Positions 19,686-26,455 of a DNA stretch of 64,000 nucleotides are shown here, piece after piece. The translations under genes were made by a program, and so were the position numbers. Each line of letters opens with the position of its first letter. Positions within the stretch are counted from its first letter, which is position 1. Source of the stretch: CAVPGP01 sp963704025 (GTDB lineage Bacteria; Actinomycetota; Thermoleophilia; Gaiellales; Gaiellaceae); the NCBI GenBank assembly GCA_963704025.1, contig CAVPGP010000003.1, positions 248,001-312,000 on the forward strand. Reading direction: 5' to 3'. The notes below the pieces were generated by a model that saw only the letters and a program-made list of their open reading frames with translations, had not been told where the DNA came from and made no database searches.

Positions 19686-20046
19686 GGACTGCCTCTTCTG
19701 CGCGCTCGTCGTCGACGGTACCCACGTCCGCAAGGCGGACGGCTTCGTGGCGATCGAGGACATCAACCCGACTGCGGAGACGCATCTGCTCGTCCTGCCC
19801 GAGCGACACGTCGACACGTTCCGTGACGTGGGCGACTTCCCGCCCGACGAGGCGAAGCGGATGCTCGACTTCATCGCCGAGACGGCCGCGGCGGTTGGTC
19901 TGACCGACTACCGCGTGCTCGTAAACGTGGGGCCCCGCGCAGGGCAGACCGTCTTCCATCTGCACTGGCACCTCTTGGGCGGGCGGCTGGACGCCGGTAG
20001 TGTCCGCGGTCTCGCCGACGAGGCCGAGGAGGTGCCGGGGCCGTGA
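19675..20046 (+). CDS. HIT family nucleotide hydrolase
   Basis: 123 residues. The histidine triad active site is FHLHWHLLGG near the C-terminus and the N-terminal CLFCALVVDG carries the Cys pair of many HIT proteins. Members hydrolyse nucleoside phosphoramidates or dinucleotides such as Ap4A; the exact substrate is unknown. The GTG start lies inside the last codons of mtaB, and its end overlaps yqeY by four bases, so the three genes form a translationally coupled run. Confidence 0.9.
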   Translation: MPREDCLFCALVVDGTHVRKADGFVAIEDINPTAETHLLVLPERHVDTFRDVGDFPPDEAKRMLDFIAETAAAVGLTDYRVLVNVGPRAGQTVFHLHWHLLGGRLDAGSVRGLADEAEEVPGP

Positions 20047-20486
20047 CGCTGATCGAAAGGATCGAGGACGAGGTGAAGGACGCCATGCGCGCCCGCGACG
20101 GCGACCGCCGCGACGCGCTGCGCCTGATCCTCGCCAGCCTCAAGTCGGCTGAGAAGGAGTTGCAGCGGCCGCTCGTAGAGCTCGAGGAGCTGCAGGTGCT
20201 CCAGCGCGAGCGGAAGAAGCGCGTCGAGGCGGCCGACGCCTTTCGAGCCGGCGGGCGGGAGGAGCAGGCCGACGCGGAGGAATACGAGCTGGACGTGCTC
20301 GAGGAGTTCATGCCCGAGCCGCTCTCCGAGGACGATCTGGAGGAGATCGTCGACGACGCGATCGCCGAGGTCGGCGCGACGAGCCTGCGCGACCTCGGAC
20401 GCGTGATGGCCGACGTGATGCCGCAGATCGCCGGCCGCGCCGACGGCTCTGCGGTCACTCAGCTCGTACGCGAAAAACTCGCGTAA
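20043..20486 (+). CDS. YqeY/GatB-C-terminal-like protein
   Basis: 147 residues, mostly helical. The protein has the YqeY pattern: DEVKDAMRARDGDRRDALRLI, the charged helix KRVEAADAFRAGGREEQADAEE, then EEFMPEPLSEDDLEEIVDDAI and DLGRVMADVMPQIAGRADGS. The domain is shared with the tail of the amidotransferase subunit GatB, suggesting a tRNA-related role, but the free protein has no established function. GTG start overlaps the HIT gene stop. Confidence 0.9.
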   Translation: MTLIERIEDEVKDAMRARDGDRRDALRLILASLKSAEKELQRPLVELEELQVLQRERKKRVEAADAFRAGGREEQADAEEYELDVLEEFMPEPLSEDDLEEIVDDAIAEVGATSLRDLGRVMADVMPQIAGRADGSAVTQLVREKLA

Positions 20487-20769
20487 CACGCTCTTCGGCG
20501 CCGCGCGGCACGAGCAGCTCGCCGGGCCGGCGCCGGCAATGACCCACAGGTATCCATGGGCCTGGGCCGGGGTACCCATGTGTCACGGAGGTGCAGGCAA
20601 GTCCACGACGCGGTCGCTTGATCGACGCCGGCCCGCGCTCGCCCGGCCCTCCCGGGGCCTAACATCCCCTATGGGGGCGCAAGCCCCCCTGCAGTCACGG
20701 TACCCGCCCTGGGCGCACATGTCTGCGACAAAAGCGGGAAAAAAGCGGCACGCCCTACACTGAGATCCG
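20487..20769 (+). promoter_or_regulatory. intergenic region before phoH with GNRA hairpin, GTCTG motif and -10 box
   Basis: No ORF is convincing in these 283 nt. A stem GGGGGC-GCAA-GCCCCC (20673-20688) with a GNRA-type tetraloop follows yqeY but lacks a T-tract. The dispersed motif CACATGTCTGCGACAAAAGC is at 20716-20735. TACACT at 20756-20761 lies eight nt before the phoH ATG and is the likely -10 of a leaderless transcript. The A-rich stretch between motif and -10 is unusual for this genome. Confidence 0.5.
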
Positions 20770-21759
20770 ATGGCGCAGGATCGGACGGCCGAGGGCCGGA
20801 CACAGGAAACGCTGGAGATCTCGAACGACGTCGCGGCGGAGCTCGCCGGCGTCGGCGACGGCGTCCTCGACGCGCTGCGTGAGCGGCTCGGGACGCAGAT
20901 CCGACTGCGCGGCAACCAGCTGACGATCGAGGGCGACGAGGCCCACGTCGCGGGCACACGTGCGGTCCTCGACGAGCTGGTCGAGCTCGTGGAGGGAGGT
21001 CACGAGATCGGCCCGTCGACCGTAGATGCCGTGCTCGGCGCCCTCGACTCCGCGGAGGACATCCGTCAGGTCTTCGACGACGTCGTCTGGCGCCATCGCG
21101 GCAAGAAGATCGCCCCGAAGACGGTGACGCAGAAGGAGTACGTGGACGCGATCCGGACGAGCACGGTCACGTTCGGGATCGGCCCGGCAGGCACGGGGAA
21201 GACATATCTCGCGATGGCGCTGGCGGTCGCCGCGCTCCACGACCGGCAGGTCAGCCGGATCATCCTCACTCGGCCCGCAGTGGAGGCCGGCGAGCGGCTG
21301 GGGTTCCTCCCGGGCGACATGCTCGCGAAGGTCGACCCCTACCTGCGCCCGCTCTTCGACGCGCTCTACGACATGATCGAGGCCGATCGCCTGACGACCT
21401 ACATGGAGCGCGGCACGATCGAGGTGGCGCCGCTCGCCTTCATGCGCGGGCGCACGCTGAACGACTCGTTCATCATCCTCGACGAGGCGCAGAACACGTC
21501 GCCCGAGCAGATGCAGATGTTCCTGACGCGGCTCGGCTTCGGCTCCAAGGTGGTCGTCACGGGCGACCAGACGCAGATCGACCTGCCGCGCGACCAGGCT
21601 TCGGGCCTGATCCAGGTGCAGTCGATCCTGGACTCGATCGACGGGATCGGCTTCGTCCGCTTCACGCACAAGGACGTCGTCCGGCACAAGCTCGTCCAGC
21701 GGATCGTCGAGGCGTACAGGCGCCACGCCGAGGAGACGGGCACCGACCGTCGTAGGTGA
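20770..21759 (+). CDS. phoH: PhoH-like ATPase
   Basis: 329 residues. An N-terminal KH-like nucleic-acid-binding region (QIRLRGNQLTIEGDE) precedes the P-loop ATPase domain: Walker A GPAGTGKTYLAM, RPAVEAGERLGFLPGDML, Walker B FIILDEAQN, and the VTGDQTQIDLP sensor. PhoH proteins are linked to RNA metabolism and ribosome maturation; the partner YbeY, a ribosome-associated endoribonuclease, starts five nt downstream, as in many genomes. Confidence 0.95.
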   Translation: MAQDRTAEGRTQETLEISNDVAAELAGVGDGVLDALRERLGTQIRLRGNQLTIEGDEAHVAGTRAVLDELVELVEGGHEIGPSTVDAVLGALDSAEDIRQVFDDVVWRHRGKKIAPKTVTQKEYVDAIRTSTVTFGIGPAGTGKTYLAMALAVAALHDRQVSRIILTRPAVEAGERLGFLPGDMLAKVDPYLRPLFDALYDMIEADRLTTYMERGTIEVAPLAFMRGRTLNDSFIILDEAQNTSPEQMQMFLTRLGFGSKVVVTGDQTQIDLPRDQASGLIQVQSILDSIDGIGFVRFTHKDVVRHKLVQRIVEAYRRHAEETGTDRRR

Positions 21760-21763
21760 GGTC

Positions 21764-22141
21764 GTGATCGAGGTCGAGGTGGAAAACCGGAGCGGCGTCG
21801 ACGTCGACGAGGCCGGTGCGGTCGAGCTCGCCGTGCGCGTGCTCGCGGCCGAGGGCGTCGAGGAGGGCGAGCTTGGGCTGGCGTTCGTGGCCGCCGACGA
21901 GATGCGGAGGCTGAAGCGCGATCATCTCGGGATCGACGAGCCGACCGACGTGCTCTCGTTCCCGCTCGACGGCAGGGACGGCGTGCCCGCCGGCGTGCCG
22001 CGCGCGCTGGGCGACGTCGTTCTCTGCCCCGCCTTCGTCGGGGAGGACTGGCGCTGGCCGCTGACCCACGGGGTGCTCCACCTGCTGGGCTACGACCACG
22101 GCGAGGCGATGGAGGCGCGGGAGCGGGAGCTGCTCGCGTGA
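21764..22141 (+). CDS. ybeY: endoribonuclease YbeY
   Basis: 125 residues. The zinc site is HGVLHLLGYDH (His-x3-His-x5-His) near the C-terminus, preceded by LGIDEPTDVLSFPLD, the most conserved block. YbeY acts in 16S rRNA 3'-end maturation and ribosome quality control. The GTG start follows phoH by four nt, and its last codons overlap the next gene by four bases. Confidence 0.95.
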   Translation: MIEVEVENRSGVDVDEAGAVELAVRVLAAEGVEEGELGLAFVAADEMRRLKRDHLGIDEPTDVLSFPLDGRDGVPAGVPRALGDVVLCPAFVGEDWRWPLTHGVLHLLGYDHGEAMEARERELLA

Positions 22142-22851
22142 GGCGCGCGCCGAACCTGCTGGCTAGCTTCAACTTCGCCTTCGAAGGCGTGATCCACGTG
22201 CTCCGCACGCAGCGGAACATGCGGATCCACTTCCTCGTCGCGGTGCTCGTGCTGATCGCGGCGCTCGTTACCAACGTGGAGAAGCTCGAGCTGATCGCGC
22301 TGCTGCTCTCCATCTCGTTCGTGCTGATCGCCGAGATGATCAACACGGCGATCGAGGCGGCGATCGACGTGGCCACGACGGCGTTCGACCCGATGGCGAA
22401 GCTCGCCAAGGACATCGCGGCCGGCGCCGTGCTGATCGCGACTGTCAACGCGGTGGCCGTCGGCTACCTCGTCTTCTCGGGCACCGTCGCCGAGCGATCG
22501 TCGCGGCTGCTCGACCGGCTGCGCGACGCGCCGGCCGAGGTGACGCTCGTGGCGCTCGTGCTGACCGTCTTCGCGGTGATCGCCGTCAAGGCGTACACGG
22601 GCCGCGGCGCACCGCTGAGCGGTGGGCTGCCGTCCGGCCATGCTGCGATCGCGTTCGCCGCCTGGATGGCTGCGACCTACGTGCTCTCGAGCTCGCCGCA
22701 CCGCTTCCTGATCTCGTCGCTGACGTTCATCATGGCGCTGCTCGTGGCCCAGACGAGGGTCGAGGCGGGCGTGCACTCGACCCTCGAAGTGGCCGTCGGT
22801 GGCATGCTGGGGGCGCTCGTGACACTTGCCGTCTTCCAGTTCTTCTCGTGA
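22138..22851 (+). CDS. undecaprenol/diacylglycerol kinase fused to a PAP2-type phosphatase
   Basis: 237 residues. The N-terminal 120 residues are a DgkA/UndK kinase: FNFAFEGVIHVLRTQRNMRIH, three membrane helices and EMINTAIEAAIDVA ... AKLAKDIAAGAVLI with the catalytic Glu and the metal-binding region. The C-terminal half is PAP2-like: KAYTGRGAPLSGGLPSGHAA and TRVEAGVHSTLEVAVG, matching the Lys, Ser-Gly-His and Arg-x5-His motifs with Glu replacing the last Asp. Kinase and phosphatase in one chain could interconvert undecaprenol and its phosphate, the carrier lipid of wall synthesis. The PAP2 motif residues are visible but activity is inference. Confidence 0.85.
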   Translation: MRRAPNLLASFNFAFEGVIHVLRTQRNMRIHFLVAVLVLIAALVTNVEKLELIALLLSISFVLIAEMINTAIEAAIDVATTAFDPMAKLAKDIAAGAVLIATVNAVAVGYLVFSGTVAERSSRLLDRLRDAPAEVTLVALVLTVFAVIAVKAYTGRGAPLSGGLPSGHAAIAFAAWMAATYVLSSSPHRFLISSLTFIMALLVAQTRVEAGVHSTLEVAVGGMLGALVTLAVFQFFS

Positions 22852-23210
22852 GCGCCGACCTTGTCGACCGCGCCGTCGCGGCGTCGGAGCGCTCGTACTC
22901 GCCCTACTCCGAGTACAAGGTCGGCGCGGCCGTTCGGGCGCGCGACGGCCGGGTCTTCGAGGGGACGAACGTCGAGAACGCGGCCTATCCGCTCGGTGTC
23001 TGCGCGGAGAAGTCCGCCATCGTGGCGGCCGTGGCCGGAGGCTGCAGGCCTGGCGACCTCGAGGCGATCGGGATCACCGCCTCGCCGTGCGGCGGCTGCC
23101 GGCAGTGGCTGCACGAGTTCCGGATCGACGAGGTCAGCTACCGCCGCGCCGACGGCGAGATCGTCACGACCACGCCGGCTGCGCTGCTTCCGGACTCCTG
23201 GGACCTCTGA
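22848..23210 (+). CDS. cdd: cytidine deaminase
   Basis: Hydrolytic deaminase converting cytidine and deoxycytidine to uridine and deoxyuridine (pyrimidine salvage). 120 residues, homotetrameric class. Zinc ligands and catalytic Glu are in GVCAEKSAIV and ASPCGGCRQWLHEF; the N-terminal SYSPYSEYKVGAAV and FEGTNVENAAYP bind the substrate. GTG start overlaps the upstream gene by four bases; the stop overlaps the era start. The later deoC suggests deoxynucleoside use, but that gene is in another operon. Confidence 0.95.
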   Translation: MSADLVDRAVAASERSYSPYSEYKVGAAVRARDGRVFEGTNVENAAYPLGVCAEKSAIVAAVAGGCRPGDLEAIGITASPCGGCRQWLHEFRIDEVSYRRADGEIVTTTPAALLPDSWDL

Positions 23211-24085
23211 CGGACAACGACTCCTTCAAGTCCGGCTTCGTCGCCGTCGCGGGCCGGCCGAACGTCGGCAAGTCGACGCTCGTGAACGTGCTCACCGGCG
23301 AGAAGGTCGCGATCACGTCCGACAAGCCGAACACGACCAGGCGCCGGATCACCGGCATCCACACGACGGACGACGCGCAGCTGATCCTCACCGACCTCCC
23401 CGGCTGGCAACGGCCGATCGACGCGCTGACCGAGCGCATGCAGAGCACCGTCGACGCGTCCCTGGAAGAGATCGACAGCGTGCTCCTCGTGCTCTCCGCC
23501 CGCGATCGGATCGGCGCCGGCGACCGCTACGTCGCCCGGCGCGTCTTCTCGCTCGGCGTGCCGGTCGTGATCGCCCTGAACAAGGTCGACCGGTTGAAGG
23601 CGAGCCACATCGCGACGCAGATGAAGACGGCTTCGACCCTCGGGGACTTCCACGCGCTCCACCCGGTGAGCGCCAAGACCGGCGACGGCATCCCCGCTCT
23701 CCGGGACGAGCTGATCGGCCTGCTCCCCGAGGGCCCGCTCTACTTCCCGGCCGAGCAGCGGACCGACCTGCCGCTGGAGGCACAGATCGCCGAGCTCGTC
23801 CGCGAGCAGGCTCTCCGTCTGACGAAGGAGGAGGTGCCTCACGCGATCACCGCCGAGTTGGTCGAGCTCGACGAGAACCGCGTCCATGTGCGGATCTACA
23901 CCGAGACCGAGAGCCAGAAGCAGATCCTGATCGGCAAACGCGGCTCAATGGTCAAGGAGATCGGCACCTGGGCGCGCCCCGGGATCGAGGCGCTGCTCGG
24001 CCGCAAGATCTTCCTGGAGCTGCAGGTGAAGACGGCGCCGAAGTGGCGCCGCAACGAGACGATGCTCGAGCGGCTCGGGCTCTAG
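23207..24085 (+). CDS. era: GTPase Era, possible CTG start
   Basis: GTPase required for 30S subunit maturation; binds the 16S rRNA 3' end. About 292 residues. G1 is GRPNVGKST, G2 NTTRRRITGI, G3 DLPGW, G4 NKVDRLK, G5 VSAKTGDG; the C-terminal KH domain contains VHVRIYTETESQKQILIGKRG and EIGTWARPGIEALLGRKIFLEL. As in prmA, no ATG, GTG or TTG is in frame; CTG at 23207-23209 overlapping the cdd stop (CTGA) gives LTDNDSFKSGFVAVAG, a good N-terminus. In the G3 motif Trp replaces the usual hydrophobic residue after DLPG. Confidence 0.95.
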   Translation: MTDNDSFKSGFVAVAGRPNVGKSTLVNVLTGEKVAITSDKPNTTRRRITGIHTTDDAQLILTDLPGWQRPIDALTERMQSTVDASLEEIDSVLLVLSARDRIGAGDRYVARRVFSLGVPVVIALNKVDRLKASHIATQMKTASTLGDFHALHPVSAKTGDGIPALRDELIGLLPEGPLYFPAEQRTDLPLEAQIAELVREQALRLTKEEVPHAITAELVELDENRVHVRIYTETESQKQILIGKRGSMVKEIGTWARPGIEALLGRKIFLELQVKTAPKWRRNETMLERLGL

Positions 24086-24092
24086 GCCGGCG

Positions 24093-24530
24093 CTAGCTCG
24101 CCACCTCGAAGCCCTCGATCGCGAGCTCGAGGGTCTCGATCACGACGTCGTTCCCGCGCGCATCGAGCGCCGGCGCCGCGTACTTGCACGGCCATCCCTC
24201 GAAGAAGACCCAGCGGCGGACGGCGTTACCCTCCGCGTCGAGCAGCACGATCGCACCGTTCCGCCGGAGGGCCTTGCCGCCGCGGAGCGTGTTCCACCAG
24301 TTCCAGAGGTCGTCGTTCTTCGTGATCCCGCGCCTGAGGACGATGTTCCCGTACTGCACCCGCCCGGGGAGCTTCCGCGAGGACGACAGGCCGTCGGCCC
24401 CCTCGCGGTACTCGACGACGGTGATCGAGGACTCGGGCAGCTCGACCTCGCTGAACGCGCTCGTCGCGAGCCCGTCTATCTCGACGAGGAAGCCGAAGTT
24501 GCGGTAGGGATCAGTCCGTTGGCCGGGCAT
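24093..24530 (-). CDS. phage T4 gp19-like tail-tube protein (orphan)
   Basis: 145 residues. PYRNFGFLVEIDGLATSAFSEVE, the central YGNIVLRRGITKNDDLWNWW and the C-terminal RWVFFEGWPCKYAAP with ALDARGNDVVIETLELAIEG are the pattern of the gp19/Hcp-like tube family of contractile tails and extracellular injection systems. The start is the ATG at 24528-24530, with AAGGAG eight nt upstream; a longer upstream ATG has no ribosome site. No sheath, baseplate, spike or capsid genes are near: neighbours are era and a small unknown gene that overlaps this one by 20 nt. It is either a remnant or a tube protein working with genes elsewhere. Confidence 0.82.
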   Translation of the reverse strand: MPGQRTDPYRNFGFLVEIDGLATSAFSEVELPESSITVVEYREGADGLSSSRKLPGRVQYGNIVLRRGITKNDDLWNWWNTLRGGKALRRNGAIVLLDAEGNAVRRWVFFEGWPCKYAAPALDARGNDVVIETLELAIEGFEVAS

Positions 24531-24918
24531 GCGGCTCCTTCCGTGGGGCATAGGCGAGCTCTCGATAGATGCCGAGGTCGTGCTTGATCCGATGCGTTCG
24601 GCGTCGGCCGGAACCGTCGCGCCAGGAGACGTCGGCCGTCAGCTTCGCCGGCTGCCGCCGCGCGAAGTAGGAGGCGGCCGTGTCGACGAGCGTGCGGATC
24701 TCCTTGCCGGGCGCGAGGAACTCGATGTTGCGGAAGAGCGCGAGCGCCGCCGTGTCGCGCGCGCCGCCGAGGCCGGTGAACGCCTTGTCGAACGCGACCG
24801 ATACGCGATAGGCAGGCCGCTCCGAGAGATTCCGGACGGAGGCGTACAGCAGGCCGTCCTCGAAGTCGAAGTCGACGATCACGTCGGGCTCCCCGCCCTC
24901 GTCCGGCTGACGCGGCAT
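24511..24918 (-). CDS. small conserved protein paired with the tail-tube gene
   Basis: 135 residues of unknown function. The sequence begins MPRQPDEGGEPDVIVDFDFEDG and contains YASVRNLSERPAYRVSVAFDKAF, FLAPGKEIRTLVDTAASYFAR and ADVSWRDGSGRRRTHRIKHDLG. This looks like an all-beta, immunoglobulin-like domain of the kind that measures a ligand or packs against another protein; no signal peptide or membrane helix is seen. It overlaps the tail-tube gene by 20 nt and precedes it, so both are made from one transcript. No known family name is assigned here. Confidence 0.65.
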   Translation of the reverse strand: MPRQPDEGGEPDVIVDFDFEDGLLYASVRNLSERPAYRVSVAFDKAFTGLGGARDTAALALFRNIEFLAPGKEIRTLVDTAASYFARRQPAKLTADVSWRDGSGRRRTHRIKHDLGIYRELAYAPRKEPHARPTD

Positions 24919-25002
24919 AGGCGTGAGTCTCGCCCGACGCGGGCCGGCATACAAGCCACGGCAACCTCGTGGCACGATCCGGCGAAAGAAGTTCCGGAAA
25001 CG

Positions 25003-25072
25003 TTGCAGACACGTGCCGCGGCGACCGCTACCGTGTCACGCCCCGTGGGTGGGTGGGGGGTGGAGAGGTGGG
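25003..25072 (-). repeat. composite intergenic element, copy 2 (GTCTG box plus G-rich box)
   Basis: Minus-strand GCACGTGTCTGCAAC (complement of 25003-25017) is preceded by CCCCCACCCACCC (in 25047-25060). Plus-strand G-tracts at 25047-25049, 25051-25053, 25055-25060 and 25070-25072 could form a quadruplex. Order and spacing (about 44 nt from the start of one box to the other) match the copy upstream of lysA (40 nt). It points at the small gene that starts at 24918. Confidence 0.5.
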
Positions 25073-25098
25073 ACCTGCGGCCAGGCGCCTCGCAAAGG

Positions 25099-25128
25099 GG
25101 CTCTTCCGGACAGGGCTCTTCCGGACAG
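25099..25128 (-). repeat. two 15-bp direct repeats (CTGTCCGGAAGAGCC)
   Basis: Read on the minus strand, the 15-mer CTGTCCGGAAGAGCC occurs twice in direct tandem. The CTGTCC block with the same 15-bp period recurs on the plus strand at 28766-28816, so the two arrays face outward from the membrane gene-deoC-aldehyde dehydrogenase block. Confidence 0.55.
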
Positions 25129-25145
25129 GTACTCGCTTCCAACGG

Positions 25146-25484
25146 CTACACCCGGCGGACGCGGGCCCGCCTGGCGACGAGCACGACGAGTCCGGCGAAG
25201 TAGCCCGCGAAGGCGCCCGAGACGGCGGCGCGCCCGTTCGGCGGCAGCCTGCCCCAGAGCGGCGCCGTCACCAGCAGGAGGAGCGGCACGCGGCCCGGCA
25301 GCGGCCCGTGGCGCTTGAGCAGGGTCGAGACCCACAGCGCGACGGCGAATCCGGCGGCCGCGGCAGCGGCGAAGACCGCGGCGCCGAGGAGACCCTGGGC
25401 GGCGCGCAGCGCGTCGACGGCGAAGACGGCGGCCACGGCGGCGAGCAGGGCTCCGGCCAGCGCGAACACGATTCCGGGCCGCAT
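25146..25484 (-). CDS. small integral membrane protein, unknown function
   Basis: 112 residues with three or four hydrophobic helices (IVFALAGALLAAVAAVFAVDAL, LLGAAVFAAAAAAGFAVALW, VPLLLLVTAPLWG, AVSGAFAGYFAGLVVLVA) and an Arg-rich C-terminus (ARRARVRRV), so the tail is probably cytoplasmic. No family motif is recognised. It is divergent from deoC with 32 nt between the start codons. TACGCT at 25491-25496 lies six nt before its ATG, mirroring the deoC box. Confidence 0.6.
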   Translation of the reverse strand: MRPGIVFALAGALLAAVAAVFAVDALRAAQGLLGAAVFAAAAAAGFAVALWVSTLLKRHGPLPGRVPLLLLVTAPLWGRLPPNGRAAVSGAFAGYFAGLVVLVARRARVRRV

Positions 25485-25490
25485 GCCACG

Positions 25491-25510
25491 AGCGTACTCG
25501 GGGCTACACT
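25491..25510. promoter_or_regulatory. divergent leaderless promoter pair for the membrane gene and deoC
   Basis: On the plus strand TACACT (25505-25510) is six nt before the deoC ATG. On the minus strand TACGCT (25496-25491) is six nt before the ATG of the membrane gene. Only eight nt separate the two -10 boxes, so each promoter's -35 region would lie within the other gene's 5' end. Confidence 0.5.
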
Positions 25511-25516
25511 CCACGC

Positions 25517-26455
25517 ATGGCGCAGGCGCCCGCCCTTCCGCGCGGGTTCGAGCTTCCGCTCGAGTCCCGGCTTCCCCGCATCGGCTCGGTCGACCAGGTC
25601 GCGGTCGAGGCGCGCGCGGGCGAGCTGGCGAAGCGCTCGATCAAGAAGGACGCGAAGCTCTTCGCCCTCGACCTCGCGATCCGCGTCATGGACCTGACGA
25701 CGCTCGAGGGCTCCGACACGCCGGGCAAGGTCTCCGCGCTCTGCTCGAAGGCGATCCGGCCCGACCCGAGCGACCGCTCGATCCCCTCCTGTGCGGCGGT
25801 CTGCGTCTACCCGAACCTCGTCCCGTTCGCCAAGGAGCGCGTCGCCAACACCCGGATCAAGGTCGCCTCGGTCGCGACTGCGTTCCCCTCGGGGCAGAGC
25901 CCCCTCGACGTGAAGCTGCGCGAGACGGAGGAGGCCGTCGAGCTCGGCGCCGACGAGATCGACATGGTGATCGACCGGGGCGCGTTCCTCTCGGGGCGCT
26001 ACGCCAAGGTCTTCGACGAGATCGTGCACGTCAAGGAGGCGTGCGGCGGCGCTCACCTGAAGGTGATCCTCGAGGTCGGCGAGCTGGGCACGTACGACAA
26101 CGTGCGCCGGGCCTCGCTGCTCGCGATGGCCGCGGGAGCCGACTTCATCAAGACGTCCACCGGCAAGCTGCCCGGCGCCGCGACGCTGCCGGTGCAGCTC
26201 GTGATGCTCGAGGCGATCCGCGACGTCCACGACGAGACCGGGCGGAAGGTCGGCATGAAGCCGGCCGGCGGTGTCCGCACCGCGAAGAACGCCATCCAGT
26301 ACATCGTCCAGGTCTATGAGACACTCGGCCCCGAGTGGCTGACGCCGGACCTGTACCGGATCGGCGCGTCGTCGCTCCTCAACGACGTCCTGATGCAGAT
26401 CCGCAAGGAGCGCACCGGCGTCTACCAGTCCCCCGACTACTTCACGATTGACTGA
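25517..26455 (+). CDS. deoC: deoxyribose-phosphate aldolase
   Basis: Cleaves 2-deoxyribose-5-phosphate into acetaldehyde and glyceraldehyde-3-phosphate. 312 residues, longer than the 220-260 residue enterobacterial form because of an N-terminal extension of about 60 residues. DLTTLEGSDTPGKVSALCSKA and VCVYPNLVPFAK lead into the barrel; KVASVATAFPSGQ, LKVILEVGEL (Schiff-base region) and FIKTSTGKLPGAA with the second catalytic Lys follow, then GMKPAGGVRT. Two aldehyde dehydrogenase genes follow with overlapping codons; they probably remove the acetaldehyde. Confidence 0.94.
   Translation: MAQAPALPRGFELPLESRLPRIGSVDQVAVEARAGELAKRSIKKDAKLFALDLAIRVMDLTTLEGSDTPGKVSALCSKAIRPDPSDRSIPSCAAVCVYPNLVPFAKERVANTRIKVASVATAFPSGQSPLDVKLRETEEAVELGADEIDMVIDRGAFLSGRYAKVFDEIVHVKEACGGAHLKVILEVGELGTYDNVRRASLLAMAAGADFIKTSTGKLPGAATLPVQLVMLEAIRDVHDETGRKVGMKPAGGVRTAKNAIQYIVQVYETLGPEWLTPDLYRIGASSLLNDVLMQIRKERTGVYQSPDYFTID

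Noticed and set aside
20487..20769. Riboswitch or small RNA upstream of phoH
   Set aside because: Only one short GNRA hairpin and a promoter are visible; no known riboswitch consensus could be matched by eye.
24093..24918. Prophage or full contractile injection system
   Set aside because: Only the tube gene and one small partner are present; flanks are housekeeping genes on both sides and there is no integrase or other tail gene.
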